The position numbers and the translations under genes are program-made. The notes under the pieces are model-generated. The model made no database searches, was not told the DNA's origin, and saw only the letters and a list, made by a program, of their open reading frames with translations. A DNA stretch of 64,000 nt from JAFDYH01 sp049840875. Its GTDB lineage: Bacteria; Bacteroidota; Bacteroidia; Chitinophagales; Chitinophagaceae. This document shows positions 9,518-18,061 of this stretch, piece after piece; position 1 is the stretch's first letter, and each line of letters begins with the position of its first letter. The stretch lies in NCBI GenBank assembly GCA_049840875.1, contig JASGJE010000011.1:1238094-1302093 (forward strand), written 5' to 3'.

Positions 9518-10156
9518 ATGCAAAACGACAACCCTGATATCCGTATAAAACAGGAAATAGTCAACAGCTTATTGCACGGTTTGGGTATTCTATTCGGTAT
9601 TGTATGTATTCCGATTTTACTTACACAGGCAGTAAAGAACGATAACATGCCCGGTATCGTTGGGTCAGGTATTTACGGATTTACTTTCCTGATGGTCTTC
9701 ACGTTTTCTACGCTTTATCATGGATTCCAGCATAAGAAAGTAAAAGAGTTCATGAAAATCCTGGATCACATCAGCATTTACTTTCTGATAGCAGGAACGT
9801 ACACTCCTTTTCTGTTGATTTATATGAATAATAGAACAGGTATTACACTATTGGCCATCCTCTGGGGATTGACACTGATCGGCACCGTTTTTAAAAGCTT
9901 TTTTACCGGGCGTTGGGAAATTTTATCAACGATTATTTATCTCGGTATGGGATGGATAATGTTGTTTACCGGTAAAAGTTTCTTTGCAAACATGCCCCAT
10001 TCAGTTGCAACGCTTGTTATAACAGGTGGCTGTTTATACACGATAGGTGTCATCTTTTATCTATGGGAGAAGTACACCTATAGTCATGCACTTTGGCATG
10101 TATTCGTACTGGCGGCCGCTATTTGTCACTATGTAGCGGTGCTCCTCTCCGTCTGA
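9518..10156 (+). CDS. Hemolysin III / PAQR-family membrane protein
   Basis: A 212-residue protein with about seven transmembrane segments. Family motifs are visible: EIVNSLLHGLGILFG near the start, TFSTLYHGFQHKK, LDHISIYFLIAGTYTPF, and a C-terminal HALWHVFVLAAAICHY with the conserved histidines of the PAQR fold. Bacterial members (TrhA/YqfA) act in membrane-lipid or fluidity homeostasis; the hemolysin name is historical. It starts 13 nt after ade and may be co-transcribed, without an obvious functional link. Confidence 0.88.
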   Translation: MQNDNPDIRIKQEIVNSLLHGLGILFGIVCIPILLTQAVKNDNMPGIVGSGIYGFTFLMVFTFSTLYHGFQHKKVKEFMKILDHISIYFLIAGTYTPFLLIYMNNRTGITLLAILWGLTLIGTVFKSFFTGRWEILSTIIYLGMGWIMLFTGKSFFANMPHSVATLVITGGCLYTIGVIFYLWEKYTYSHALWHVFVLAAAICHYVAVLLSV

Positions 10157-10243
10157 TTTTTTAAGCCTTTAGCTTTTCCAGCGCATTTCACCGGAATATT
10201 TCCGCATTTTACCGGTATTCATTCGCATATTGCCTGTCAGCTG

Positions 10244-10274
10244 TTGTCTGTGTATTGACAGAACGATACATTTG
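10244..10274 (+). promoter_or_regulatory. Promoter for the LiaF-like/two-component operon
   Basis: TACATTTG (10267-10274) matches the Bacteroidota -7 consensus TAnnTTTG. A TTG at 10244-10246 lies 20 nt upstream at the -33 position. The next gene starts 16 nt downstream of the -7 box. Confidence 0.55.
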
Positions 10275-10290
10275 AATAAAAATACCGGAT

Positions 10291-11091
10291 ATGGCCGATT
10301 TCGATTCAAGAGAAGATAGAAGGGATGTAAGAAGAGCACGAAGGGAAGAACTCCGTCGAAGATGGGAGGAGTCCGGACAAAACGGTCGTATCTGGACAGG
10401 TGTTTTTTTATTAGCTATCGGTGGCGCTGCACTTTTAAGAAGTTTTGGTGTTGATATGCCGGTGTGGCTGTTTACGTGGCAATGCTTATTGATTGTACTA
10501 GGGCTATTTATCGGTGTACGTCATAATTTTCGCGGTGGGGCCTGGTTTATTCTGATGCTGGTCGGCGGCGCCTTTCTTCTCAATGATTTTTATCTCAATG
10601 GCGACTTGCGCAAACATGTATGGCCTATTGTTATTATTGTTGCAGGATTGTTTTTCATCTTTCGTCCAAAACGAAATATCCAGGAACAACGAAAAAAGTG
10701 GAAGGATGAATGGGAACAGAATATTTCAGAAACGCCACCAAGCAAAGAAGATTTCATAGACGCTACCAGCATCTTTGGCAGTACGAAGAAAAATATTTTG
10801 TCAAAACATTTTGTGGGTGGTGATATCACGAACATTTTCGGTGGCACTGAATTAAATCTTACACAAGCCGATCTGCAGGGGCAGGCAGTAATTGACATCA
10901 CAACCATATTTGGCGGCGCAGAAATTTTCGTTCCATCACACTGGATGGTAAAGTCGGAGATCGTCACAATATTCGGTGGCGTTGAGGATAAACGGTCTGT
11001 ATCAACTGTAGCAGATATTCCGGATAAAGTATTAGTTCTGAAAGGCACGGTGATCTTCGGAGGAATTGAAATAAAAAATTTTAAAAAATAA
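10291..11091 (+). CDS. LiaF-like membrane protein (DUF5668 plus LiaF C-terminal domain)
   Basis: A 266-residue protein: a charged, Arg-rich N-terminal tail (about 35 residues), four hydrophobic segments between about 36 and 125 (GVFLLAIGGAALLRSFG and following), then a soluble beta-rich region of repeated glycine turns (TSIFGSTKK, TNIFGGTELNL, TTIFGGAEIFV, TIFGGVEDK). The last part resembles the C-terminal domain of LiaF, which in Firmicutes restrains the LiaRS cell-envelope stress system. Here it precedes a LytS/LytR-type pair, so a role in sensing envelope state is plausible but inferred from context. Confidence 0.8.
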   Translation: MADFDSREDRRDVRRARREELRRRWEESGQNGRIWTGVFLLAIGGAALLRSFGVDMPVWLFTWQCLLIVLGLFIGVRHNFRGGAWFILMLVGGAFLLNDFYLNGDLRKHVWPIVIIVAGLFFIFRPKRNIQEQRKKWKDEWEQNISETPPSKEDFIDATSIFGSTKKNILSKHFVGGDITNIFGGTELNLTQADLQGQAVIDITTIFGGAEIFVPSHWMVKSEIVTIFGGVEDKRSVSTVADIPDKVLVLKGTVIFGGIEIKNFKK

Positions 11092-11193
11092 AGCATCCGG
11101 TATCCTTCTATCGTCGTCACATATTGACTACTGAGAAACACAGACGAAAAACGACAACCCTGCCATCGAAATAGGAAACCAAAAATTCTAACC

Positions 11194-11209
11194 AGCCTGT
11201 AAACAGGCT
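11194..11209 (+). other. Small hairpin between LiaF-like and DUF4288 genes
   Basis: AGCCTG-TAAA-CAGGCT is a perfect 6-bp stem with a 4-nt loop in a 132-nt gap. There is no T tract, so it is more likely an mRNA processing or attenuation hairpin than a full terminator. Confidence 0.3.
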
Positions 11210-11223
11210 TCAACTGACTTACT

Positions 11224-11583
11224 ATGAACTGGTATCTTGCAAAACTTGTATTCCGTATTGTTTGTGGTAACGGTGACCACACTGCGCAGTTTGATGAACA
11301 GCTTCGGCTTGTTGCCGCAACAACAAAAGAAGAAGCTTTTCATAAAGCGCAACAAACCGGTGCAAAGGAATCCGACGCTTTCGTCAATCAAAAGGAACAA
11401 CTGGTACAATGGCAGTTTATCAATGTAAGTGAGCTCTATCGGTTAAGTGAGTTAATTGATGGCGCCGAATTATATTCCCGTATCGAAGAGCGGGATAATG
11501 CCGATCAATATATACAAGTTGTGAATCAAAAAGCTGAGAACATCATCTTTTCCCCTTCACATCAAATGCTGCAATTAGCCTGA
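11224..11583 (+). CDS. DUF4288-family protein
   Basis: A 119-residue soluble protein beginning NWYLAKLVFRIVCG, followed by a mixed alpha/beta sequence (FDEQLRLVAATTKEEAFHKA, then QWQFINVSELYRLSELIDG). This resembles the DUF4288 family, which has no assigned function. It starts 132 nt after the LiaF-like gene and ends 4 nt before the histidine kinase, so it is probably translated with the kinase. No enzymatic motif is visible. Confidence 0.7.
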   Translation: MNWYLAKLVFRIVCGNGDHTAQFDEQLRLVAATTKEEAFHKAQQTGAKESDAFVNQKEQLVQWQFINVSELYRLSELIDGAELYSRIEERDNADQYIQVVNQKAENIIFSPSHQMLQLA

Positions 11584-11587
11584 TATC

Positions 11588-12628
11588 ATGGCAGCAACAC
11601 CTTTTTCATACTTAAGGCTGCGGATATATTTCAGCATAAGTTGGTGGATATTTTTTGCAGGGCAATTATTACTTGAACGTTGGTTTGGCCTACCATGGAA
11701 AGACGCGTTTATTGATTGCATTATCAGCAATGGATTATTGCTCGCCTTTTGCCTGATGTTGATGAATACATTCCGGTACTACTTACCCAAAAAGGAACAG
11801 TTTATTAATGTGTTCGGCATCTGCGTTGTATTTACCATTTTATGGTTGCTATTAAGCCGCTGGCTTGCGTCTACTTACGTTGATTACTATGATTCGCACC
11901 CGGAAGTATTGCGTTATTCCGTACCCATCCGCTTCAGTATGGGATTGCTGGTATTAGGTTGCATTTCTTTGATCAGCGCCTTATGGTTTCATTGGGCGGA
12001 TCAGAAGGAAAATGAAACAAGAAAAGCGGATGCGGAAAAACTGGCAAAAGAAGCTGAGCTGTTTAAATTAAGGCAACAACTACAACCGCATTTCCTGTTC
12101 AATAGCCTTAATAGTATCAATGCCTTGATTGGAATGAAACCGGATGAAGCAAGAAAAATGGTACAACAGCTTTCTGATTTTTTACGGGGAACCATTCGTA
12201 AAGAAGAAAACCAGTTTATCAGTTTTTCAGAAGAGCTGGAATATTTAAAACTATATCTTGAAATAGAAAAAGTAAGATTTGGTTATCGTTTGAAAACGGA
12301 AATGGATATTTCAGAAGAGTCATTGAATTGGAAAATACCATCTTTGCTGTTGCAACCGATTATGGAAAATGCGATTAAGTTTGGCCTATACGGCACAACA
12401 GGCGAAGTAACGATTGGCTTGCGGGCCACAGTAGCTGATAAACATTTAGTAGTCGCCGTTATGAATCCGTTTGACCCTGATATGCAGATGCCCCCGGGAA
12501 CCGGCTTCGGATTAAACTCTGTAAAAAGAAGATTATACCTGTTGTTTGGAAGAAATGAATTAGTAGAAATCAATAAGACACAAAATTCATTTATAGTAAT
12601 ATTCAGAATACCTGGTAGCAATGCGTAA
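11588..12628 (+). CDS. LytS-type sensor histidine kinase
   Basis: A 346-residue kinase with four predicted transmembrane segments in the first 135 residues, a short coiled linker (ENETRKADAEKLAKEAELFK) and the His_kinase motif LRQQLQPHFLFNSLNSINAL with phospho-acceptor H168. The N box (LLLQPIMENAIKFGLYG) and G box (GTGFGLNSVKRRL) form a HATPase domain. No extracytoplasmic sensor domain is visible, so the signal may be membrane-borne or come from the LiaF-like protein. It overlaps the next gene by 8 nt, indicating translational coupling with its response regulator. Confidence 0.93.
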   Translation: MAATPFSYLRLRIYFSISWWIFFAGQLLLERWFGLPWKDAFIDCIISNGLLLAFCLMLMNTFRYYLPKKEQFINVFGICVVFTILWLLLSRWLASTYVDYYDSHPEVLRYSVPIRFSMGLLVLGCISLISALWFHWADQKENETRKADAEKLAKEAELFKLRQQLQPHFLFNSLNSINALIGMKPDEARKMVQQLSDFLRGTIRKEENQFISFSEELEYLKLYLEIEKVRFGYRLKTEMDISEESLNWKIPSLLLQPIMENAIKFGLYGTTGEVTIGLRATVADKHLVVAVMNPFDPDMQMPPGTGFGLNSVKRRLYLLFGRNELVEINKTQNSFIVIFRIPGSNA

Positions 12629-13364
12629 AATTATAATCATAGACGATGAGCCGCTCGCAAGATCTATCGTAAAGGAATATCTGCAGAAATACACCGATCT
12701 CGAAGTGGCGCAGGAATGCAATGACGGTTTTGAAGGTGTAAAAGCAATTCAACAACATCAACCTGATCTTGTTTTTCTCGATATCCAGATGCCTAAGATC
12801 AATGGGTTTGAAATGCTTGAATTAATTGAGACCCCACCGCCGGTAATTTTTGCCACAGCTTTCGATGATTACGCTATCAAGGCATTTGAGGCACATGCAA
12901 TTGATTACTTATTGAAGCCATTCAACCAGGAACGTTTTGATAAAGCCATTCAAAAATGGAGTGATCAGAATAATACAAAGCAGACTGAAAAAAATACACA
13001 AGATCTACTGGAAACAGCTTCGCATTCACCATCACAAAGTCAGCGTATCGTTGTAAAAAGTGGCAGCAAGATCAAGATCATACCTGTGCATGATGTTTTG
13101 TACCTGGAAGCGGCAGATGATTATGTGAAGATCCATACAAAGGAAGGTTATTTTCTAAAAAATAAAACGATGAGCCACTTTGAACAGGTACTCGATCCAC
13201 AGCAGTTTGTTCGCTCACATCGTTCATACATTGTCAACGTGCAGCAGATCACAAGAATTGATCCGTATGAAAAGGATAATCACGTCGCAGTATTAAAAGC
13301 AGGAACACAAATACCAGTGAGCAGAAGCGGCTATGGAAAGTTGAAGGAGGTGCTGGGATTGTAA
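12621..13364 (+). CDS. LytTR response regulator, partner of the LytS-type kinase
   Basis: A 247-residue regulator. The receiver domain has D8-D9, phospho-acceptor D54 (LVFLDIQMPKINGFEML), and K99 (DYLLKPFNQERF). A hydrophilic linker (about 110-135) leads to a LytTR DNA-binding domain (VLYLEAADDYVKIHTKEGYF, then FVRSHRSYIVNV). It overlaps the kinase gene, so the two form one two-component system in the LiaF-like operon. Targets are unknown. Confidence 0.94.
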   Translation: MRKIIIIDDEPLARSIVKEYLQKYTDLEVAQECNDGFEGVKAIQQHQPDLVFLDIQMPKINGFEMLELIETPPPVIFATAFDDYAIKAFEAHAIDYLLKPFNQERFDKAIQKWSDQNNTKQTEKNTQDLLETASHSPSQSQRIVVKSGSKIKIIPVHDVLYLEAADDYVKIHTKEGYFLKNKTMSHFEQVLDPQQFVRSHRSYIVNVQQITRIDPYEKDNHVAVLKAGTQIPVSRSGYGKLKEVLGL

Positions 13365-13460
13365 TGTGCAAATGTGATAATTTGGAAATGATACGAACCA
13401 CCAAAGATTAGGTGCTATGATCGGTCAGTGTCATTTGCACACTTTCAAATTTTCAAATTA
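13363..13460. repeat. Degenerate short-word repeat between convergent genes
   Basis: AT-rich words such as GTGCAAATGTGATAATTTGGAAATG on one side and CATTTGCAC, CTTTCAAATTTTCAAATTAG on the other. GTGCAAATG (from 13366) is repeated in inverted form near 13433. The long interrupted inverted repeat could end transcription from both sides. Confidence 0.4.
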
Positions 13461-13469
13461 GTTAATTAT

Positions 13470-14570
13470 CTAAGCTTCCTGCCCATTCCATAAAGCGCCG
13501 CCGATGCTATCTCTTGATGCGCCGGTAACAGAAGAAAGAACGTTGTATTCTTCTCTCCATCGCAGCACTCCAATTAATGCCATAATCAGCGCTTCTTTGT
13601 ATTGAATCAGGTTTTCATGAGGAATAATGACGGAGACATTTAATGCCAGGAATTGATCTTTTATCCGTTCGATAAGAAAATTATTGAAAGCGCCGCCGCC
13701 AGTAGCTAAAAGTTGTGGAGTGTGGGTTGTGAGGTGTGGAGTATTGAAATTTACAATTGCATTTTTTATCTGAATCGCAATATGCTCGACATATGTTCTT
13801 AACGCATCAGCTGTACTTAATCCTGCCTTTTTGATCAATGGATAAACAACATCAGTTCCGAAATCATTTGCCAGTGATTTCGGGTATGGCTGAGTGTAAT
13901 AGTCTAACGAATTTAATTCGTTTAGTAAGGTATCATTCACATTTCCCGAAGCAGCCAATTCACCGCCAGGGTCAAATTCCAAACCCGCTTCATTGGCCAG
14001 CATGTTCAAAACACGATTTGCAGGGCAAATATCAAACGCAATTCTTTGCGGTGTTTTTGCCGCTGAAATATTTGCAATGCCACCCAGGTTTAAAAAATAA
14101 TCATAATCTCCAAGTAATAATTTTTCACCAATCGGAACAATCGGTGCACCCTGCCCTCCTAATGCCACATCCATCGCCCGCAGATCCGTTACAACAGGTA
14201 ATCCGGTTTTTGCCGCAATAGCAGCTCCGTCTCCTAATTGCCCCGTCATTTTTTTTGCGGGCACATGAAAAGTAGTATGTCCATGCGAAGCGATTAAAGC
14301 GACTTTATACTGCAACCCGTTTTCTTCGATAAAACGATTGACTTCCTTACCGATATAATGGCCAAACTCGGTATGCAATAATTGATAGTCCAGCGCCGGT
14401 AAATTCACCGCAGTTCTCAATTTCTCCATCCATTCTTTTGAATAAGCATAACAAGCAGCCTTTACTATTTCGTAGCTCCATTTTCCGCCATTTTCATTGA
14501 ATTCTGCAAAAACGATATCCAATCCGTCCAATGAACTGCCACTCATGATGCCGATTGCCCGGTAAACCAT
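13470..14570 (-). CDS. anmK: Anhydro-N-acetylmuramic acid kinase
   Basis: A 366-residue kinase of the AnmK family, which opens and phosphorylates 1,6-anhydro-MurNAc to MurNAc-6-P during cell-wall recycling. Visible motifs: the N-terminal phosphate loop YRAIGIMSGSSLDGLDI, GQLGDGAAIAAKTGLPVV, GQGAPIVPIGEKLL, GGIANIS and the ATP-site ATGGGAFN. Length is normal. No other recycling gene is adjacent. The start ATG is immediately before the conserved phosphate loop. Confidence 0.95.
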   Translation of the reverse strand: MVYRAIGIMSGSSLDGLDIVFAEFNENGGKWSYEIVKAACYAYSKEWMEKLRTAVNLPALDYQLLHTEFGHYIGKEVNRFIEENGLQYKVALIASHGHTTFHVPAKKMTGQLGDGAAIAAKTGLPVVTDLRAMDVALGGQGAPIVPIGEKLLLGDYDYFLNLGGIANISAAKTPQRIAFDICPANRVLNMLANEAGLEFDPGGELAASGNVNDTLLNELNSLDYYTQPYPKSLANDFGTDVVYPLIKKAGLSTADALRTYVEHIAIQIKNAIVNFNTPHLTTHTPQLLATGGGAFNNFLIERIKDQFLALNVSVIIPHENLIQYKEALIMALIGVLRWREEYNVLSSVTGASRDSIGGALWNGQEA

Positions 14571-14804
14571 ACTATTTTAATTTGTGATTTGACCTGCCCT
14601 ACCCTTTCGTAATATCGAAATTAATTTCATAAGGTCAGGCGGGGATTTTAGATTTGCCAAAAGTAGGAAATGGTGAATGGTCAATCGTCAATGGTCAATA
14701 ATTTTCAGAACAGAATTAAAAGCTTACCCTAATAGAAAATCCGGCCGCATCCAATTGATATTTATAGTAATACTTTTCGAAACACTTAGAATCAAAAATA
14801 AATC
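14571..14804. other. Divergent intergenic region anmK/upp with short repeats
   Basis: A 234-nt gap between divergent genes. It holds GGTGAATGGTCAATCGTCAA-type repeated words (about 14670-14700), an inverted pair GACCTGCC / GGTCAGGC (about 14590-14640), and TACTTTTC (about 14771), a weak match to the -7 consensus for upp. Confidence 0.4.
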
Positions 14805-15455
14805 ATGGTAATCAACCTGAGCGAGAAACAATCGCTTGTAGGCAACTGGGTTGCTGAGCTACGCGATGTGACAATACAAAACGACCGCATGCGGTTTCGC
14901 CGGAACCTGGAACGTATCGGTGAGGTAATCGCATACGAAATCAGCAAGCGGTTGGAGTATGAGGAAAAGGAAATAGAAACACCGCTGGGTACTGCTGCTT
15001 GTAAAGTTCTAAAGGAGCAGCCTGTGCTAGCTACAATCCTTCGTGCGGGGCTGCCGATGCACCAGGGCATGCTGAACTATTTTGATAAAGCGGACAATGC
15101 ATTTATCTCTGCCTATAGAAAACATCATAAAGACGGCACTTTTGATATTAGCCTCGAATACGTCTCTTGCCCCGACCTGGAGGAGCGGATTGTGATAATA
15201 TCAGACCCTATGCTGGCGACGGGCTCTTCCTTAGTAAAAACCATCCAATACCTTAAAGATGAAGGGAATCCACGCGAAATTCATGTTGTTTGCGCCATAG
15301 CATGTACCGTTGGCATAGAATATGTAAAAAGAGAGGAGCCGTCTGTAATAATATGGTGTGGAGGTATCGATGACGAACTGACTGCGAAAGGATATATCGT
15401 GCCCGGTTTGGGTGATGCCGGCGACCTCGCCTTCGGTTCAAAAATGCAGAGCTAA
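14805..15455 (+). CDS. upp: Uracil phosphoribosyltransferase
   Basis: A 216-residue enzyme (uracil + PRPP to UMP; pyrimidine salvage). Visible: MVINLSEKQSLVGNWVAELR typical of the Bacteroidota form, ATILRAGLPMHQGML, ISAYRKHHKDGTFDI, and the PRPP loop IISDPMLATGSSLVKTI, with the C-terminal uracil-binding GYIVPGLGDAGDLAFG. Length is normal and the site looks complete. Confidence 0.94.
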   Translation: MVINLSEKQSLVGNWVAELRDVTIQNDRMRFRRNLERIGEVIAYEISKRLEYEEKEIETPLGTAACKVLKEQPVLATILRAGLPMHQGMLNYFDKADNAFISAYRKHHKDGTFDISLEYVSCPDLEERIVIISDPMLATGSSLVKTIQYLKDEGNPREIHVVCAIACTVGIEYVKREEPSVIIWCGGIDDELTAKGYIVPGLGDAGDLAFGSKMQS

Positions 15456-15519
15456 GCAGCAATCATTTATTTTCAGAAGTCTTATATTTTATCTATTTTG
15501 TACGCCCACTTCGAAACGA

Positions 15520-16539
15520 ATGAACAAACTAATCTGTACAGTGAGTTTTTGCCTGCTATTGGGAATCGGTGCCTACGCACAGGATCCTAATTTTTCGCAG
15601 TTTTTTGCCTCACCATTAACCTTGAATCCGGCTTTAACCGGAAAATTTGATGGCGTTTACCGCGTAGCTGGTAATTATCGCAATCAATGGCCAACCATCA
15701 ACAACGCTTTCAGAACTTATACCGCTTCTTTCGATGCTGGTATTCTCAAGAATAAAATCCCCGAATTCGATCAGTTTGGCATTGGCTTCCTCGGTTTCGC
15801 CGATGATGCCGGTAATGGCGTTTTAAAAAATAACGCATTGGCAGTATCACTTGCCTATCACAAAGCATTGGACGAAGATGGTTTTCATCAATTGGGAATC
15901 GGCTTCCAGGGCGGTTATGTTGGTAAACGACTAGACGTAACAAAAGTGACGTTTGAAGATCAGTTAACACCTTCGGGTTTTACAGGTGTTACCAGCGAGG
16001 TTTTTCCAGGACAAAAAGTAAACGTATCTTATTTTGATATGAACGCTGGTATACTTTATAACGGTTCTACTGATGGTTATAATAATTTTTATGCTGGCGC
16101 TTCAATGTATCACATCAACAGACCAAAAGAAAGTTTCCAGGACAAACAGTATTTTAACCTCAGTACAAGGTTAACAATACAAGGAGGCGGTAAATTAAAA
16201 GTGGGACAAAGTAACAACTACATACACCTTAGTGCCAACTATAGCCGACAAGCCAATGCAACTAATACTGTTGTTGGGGGAGCCTTTGCACTAAATGCTA
16301 ATGACAGCGAGGATAATCCAACTAACATTTATATCGGTAGCTGGTATCGTTTTGGCGATGCTATTATTCCGTATGTTGGTCTTGAGTTTGGTGAATTTCA
16401 TATTGGTGCAACTTATGACGTAAATATATCCAGTTTGAAACCTGGTTCGAATATGCGCGGTGGTGCAGAGATTTCTCTTATCTATATTAAGAAACCAGTC
16501 GATCCCAACGCAAAGAAATTAAATTGTCCCAAATTCTGA
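15520..16539 (+). CDS. PorP/SprF-family outer-membrane protein (type IX secretion)
   Basis: 339 residues from the preferred start, an ATG directly followed by the signal peptide KLICTVSFCLLLGIGAYAQ; the longer in-frame reading from 15412 overlaps upp and adds no signal. The start of the mature protein (DPNFSQFFASPLTLNPALTG) is the hallmark of PorP/SprF proteins, followed by beta-barrel-like alternation and a C-terminal strand near GGAEISLIYIKKP. Family members anchor type-B CTD proteins or assist T9SS function, and are often encoded next to such substrates. None is adjacent here, but two are in the window. Confidence 0.9.
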   Translation: MNKLICTVSFCLLLGIGAYAQDPNFSQFFASPLTLNPALTGKFDGVYRVAGNYRNQWPTINNAFRTYTASFDAGILKNKIPEFDQFGIGFLGFADDAGNGVLKNNALAVSLAYHKALDEDGFHQLGIGFQGGYVGKRLDVTKVTFEDQLTPSGFTGVTSEVFPGQKVNVSYFDMNAGILYNGSTDGYNNFYAGASMYHINRPKESFQDKQYFNLSTRLTIQGGGKLKVGQSNNYIHLSANYSRQANATNTVVGGAFALNANDSEDNPTNIYIGSWYRFGDAIIPYVGLEFGEFHIGATYDVNISSLKPGSNMRGGAEISLIYIKKPVDPNAKKLNCPKF

Positions 16540-16554
16540 TTGCTTGCCGATACC

Positions 16555-16584
16555 AAAGCGTTCCTTTGTTAAGGAGCGCTTTTT
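16555..16584 (+). terminator. Rho-independent terminator after the PorP-like gene
   Basis: AAAGCGTTCCTT-TGTT-AAGGAGCGCTTT with one mismatch, followed by a T run. It lies just after the stop codon. Confidence 0.75.
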
Positions 16585-16748
16585 AATTGTCTGAACCAGG
16601 ATTGATATGATTTATGGGATTAATGATATAAAGTCTCTCGTTTGATTTTTCACCTGCATCAAGATAATATCTTCCTGAAGAATCGCTGAAACTTTCAAAA
16701 ATATCCAACATCAGGTTAACCGTTTTATTAAACGATTAAAAAAAAATT

Positions 16749-17300
16749 ATGCTTAAAAGACTTAGTTTGATGGTGCTTTTGATTGCGGGAGGATATGTAT
16801 TAAAAGCCCAGGAAATTGGCTACACAACAACTGACTTTGGTGCAGAAGCTGCCTGGCAATCGTCCGGCGGTGTAACGGGAATGGTACATCTTGCATTCAA
16901 TGCAGCTATTCATAGCGGTTTTCAAATCCGTGCTGGTTATAATGTTGTAAACCGTGAGAGTTGGGGAAATGGACATGCCAGCGAAAAAGGCGGCGGTTCC
17001 GGAGCAGGTATCGGTTACCGTTATTATTTTCCCTTCCGGCCGCATCAATTCTTCCTGGGACTGCGTGCGGATGTATGGCGATTAAATCTCGATTGGAAAG
17101 ATGCCTCATCTTTTGGCACAACAAAAACACTAACGATACATCCCGCTGCAGAAATGGGCTATATGTTTTTAGTCAACGACATGGTTTTTATTACACCAGC
17201 CGTTTCTGCAGGTTATCTCTCCAATATATCGACAGATGGTGAGCCTGTTGGTGAGGGATTTGTTTTTACTGCGGGTATGAGTGTTGGGGTTAAGTTTTAA
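16749..17300 (+). CDS. Small outer-membrane beta-barrel protein, unknown function
   Basis: 183 residues with a signal peptide (LSLMVLLIAGGYVLKAQ) and alternating hydrophobic strands rich in Gly and aromatic residues (GMVHLAFNAAIHSGFQIRAG, GIGYRYYFPF, FLGLRADVWRLNLDW). It ends in an aromatic residue (VGVKF), as expected for a Bam-inserted barrel. Size suits an eight-stranded OmpX/OmpW-like barrel. No family is recognised; it is followed by a strong hairpin. Confidence 0.65.
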   Translation: MLKRLSLMVLLIAGGYVLKAQEIGYTTTDFGAEAAWQSSGGVTGMVHLAFNAAIHSGFQIRAGYNVVNRESWGNGHASEKGGGSGAGIGYRYYFPFRPHQFFLGLRADVWRLNLDWKDASSFGTTKTLTIHPAAEMGYMFLVNDMVFITPAVSAGYLSNISTDGEPVGEGFVFTAGMSVGVKF

Positions 17301-17330
17301 TTCCTGTTTTTGAGGAATAAATTTATAAAC

Positions 17331-17355
17331 TTGAGGTGCTAAATTGGCACCTCAA
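17331..17355 (+). other. Perfect 9-bp hairpin between two envelope genes
   Basis: TTGAGGTGC and GCACCTCAA pair perfectly around a 7-nt loop. There is no T run after it, so a terminator is uncertain; it may protect the 3' end of the upstream mRNA or be a protein-binding site. It overlaps a possible upstream TTG start of the next gene, which argues against that start. Confidence 0.5.
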
Positions 17356-17379
17356 TCCGAGTCCATATATAGCAACGCA

Positions 17380-17928
17380 ATGTCAATAAATATCATTTGC
17401 AATTTTTTAGTACTGATTTTATTCGCTAGTTGTTTCGGGAATAGTTCGCAGAAAAATAGTATTGCGCAAAAGAGAGGAAAAATGTCAGCAACTTTTTTAA
17501 AAATTATTCCGACAGATCCTTCGTATGTTCCTGATAAAAAACAACAAGAAAATGGAAAAGCTCTTTTAGCTAGCTTTTATCACAATTCGCAGATAGAATT
17601 TATATCGACAGATTCGATTGAGTTCGTTGATCAGGGTGAAAATTTTGATAGTGTTTTTTGTAATTTATGTAAACAAAACATAAGCATTCAAACATGGCAG
17701 AAAGCAATGGATAAAGCCTATGAACAACAATTCACGAATTTAATGTTCATAACCTCATGTTGCCATAAAAAGACGTCTTTAAATGACCTGATCTATCATA
17801 CAGCAGCGGGGTTTGCAAAATTTGCCGTGGTAATTTCAGACGCAAACAGTGAATTATCCAAAAAGGATTTTGATAAGCTACAAGATATTTTAGGAACACC
17901 GCTAAGAAATGTCTGGGCTCACTATTAA
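17380..17928 (+). CDS. Putative lipoprotein, unknown function
   Basis: 182 residues from an ATG that places the lipoprotein signal correctly (IICNFLVLILFASCFG, Cys in a lipobox-like LFASC). The mature part is mixed alpha/beta with several cysteines (FCNLCKQNIS and SCCHKKTSL). No domain was recognised. It may be a stand-alone gene: upstream is a hairpin and downstream a 130-nt gap. The cysteine-rich segment could bind metal, but the spacing matches no family I can name. Confidence 0.55.
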   Translation: MSINIICNFLVLILFASCFGNSSQKNSIAQKRGKMSATFLKIIPTDPSYVPDKKQQENGKALLASFYHNSQIEFISTDSIEFVDQGENFDSVFCNLCKQNISIQTWQKAMDKAYEQQFTNLMFITSCCHKKTSLNDLIYHTAAGFAKFAVVISDANSELSKKDFDKLQDILGTPLRNVWAHY

Positions 17929-18061
17929 TAGTCCGCATGCATGTTACTAAAAAAGTATTTACCATAACGGGCACTCGTTGTCAAAATCGCAATAATTAAA
18001 CCCAGACTTTAGTACTTTTTTTATCTTTCATTCTTTCTGTACATTGTAGAACGGGAATTAC

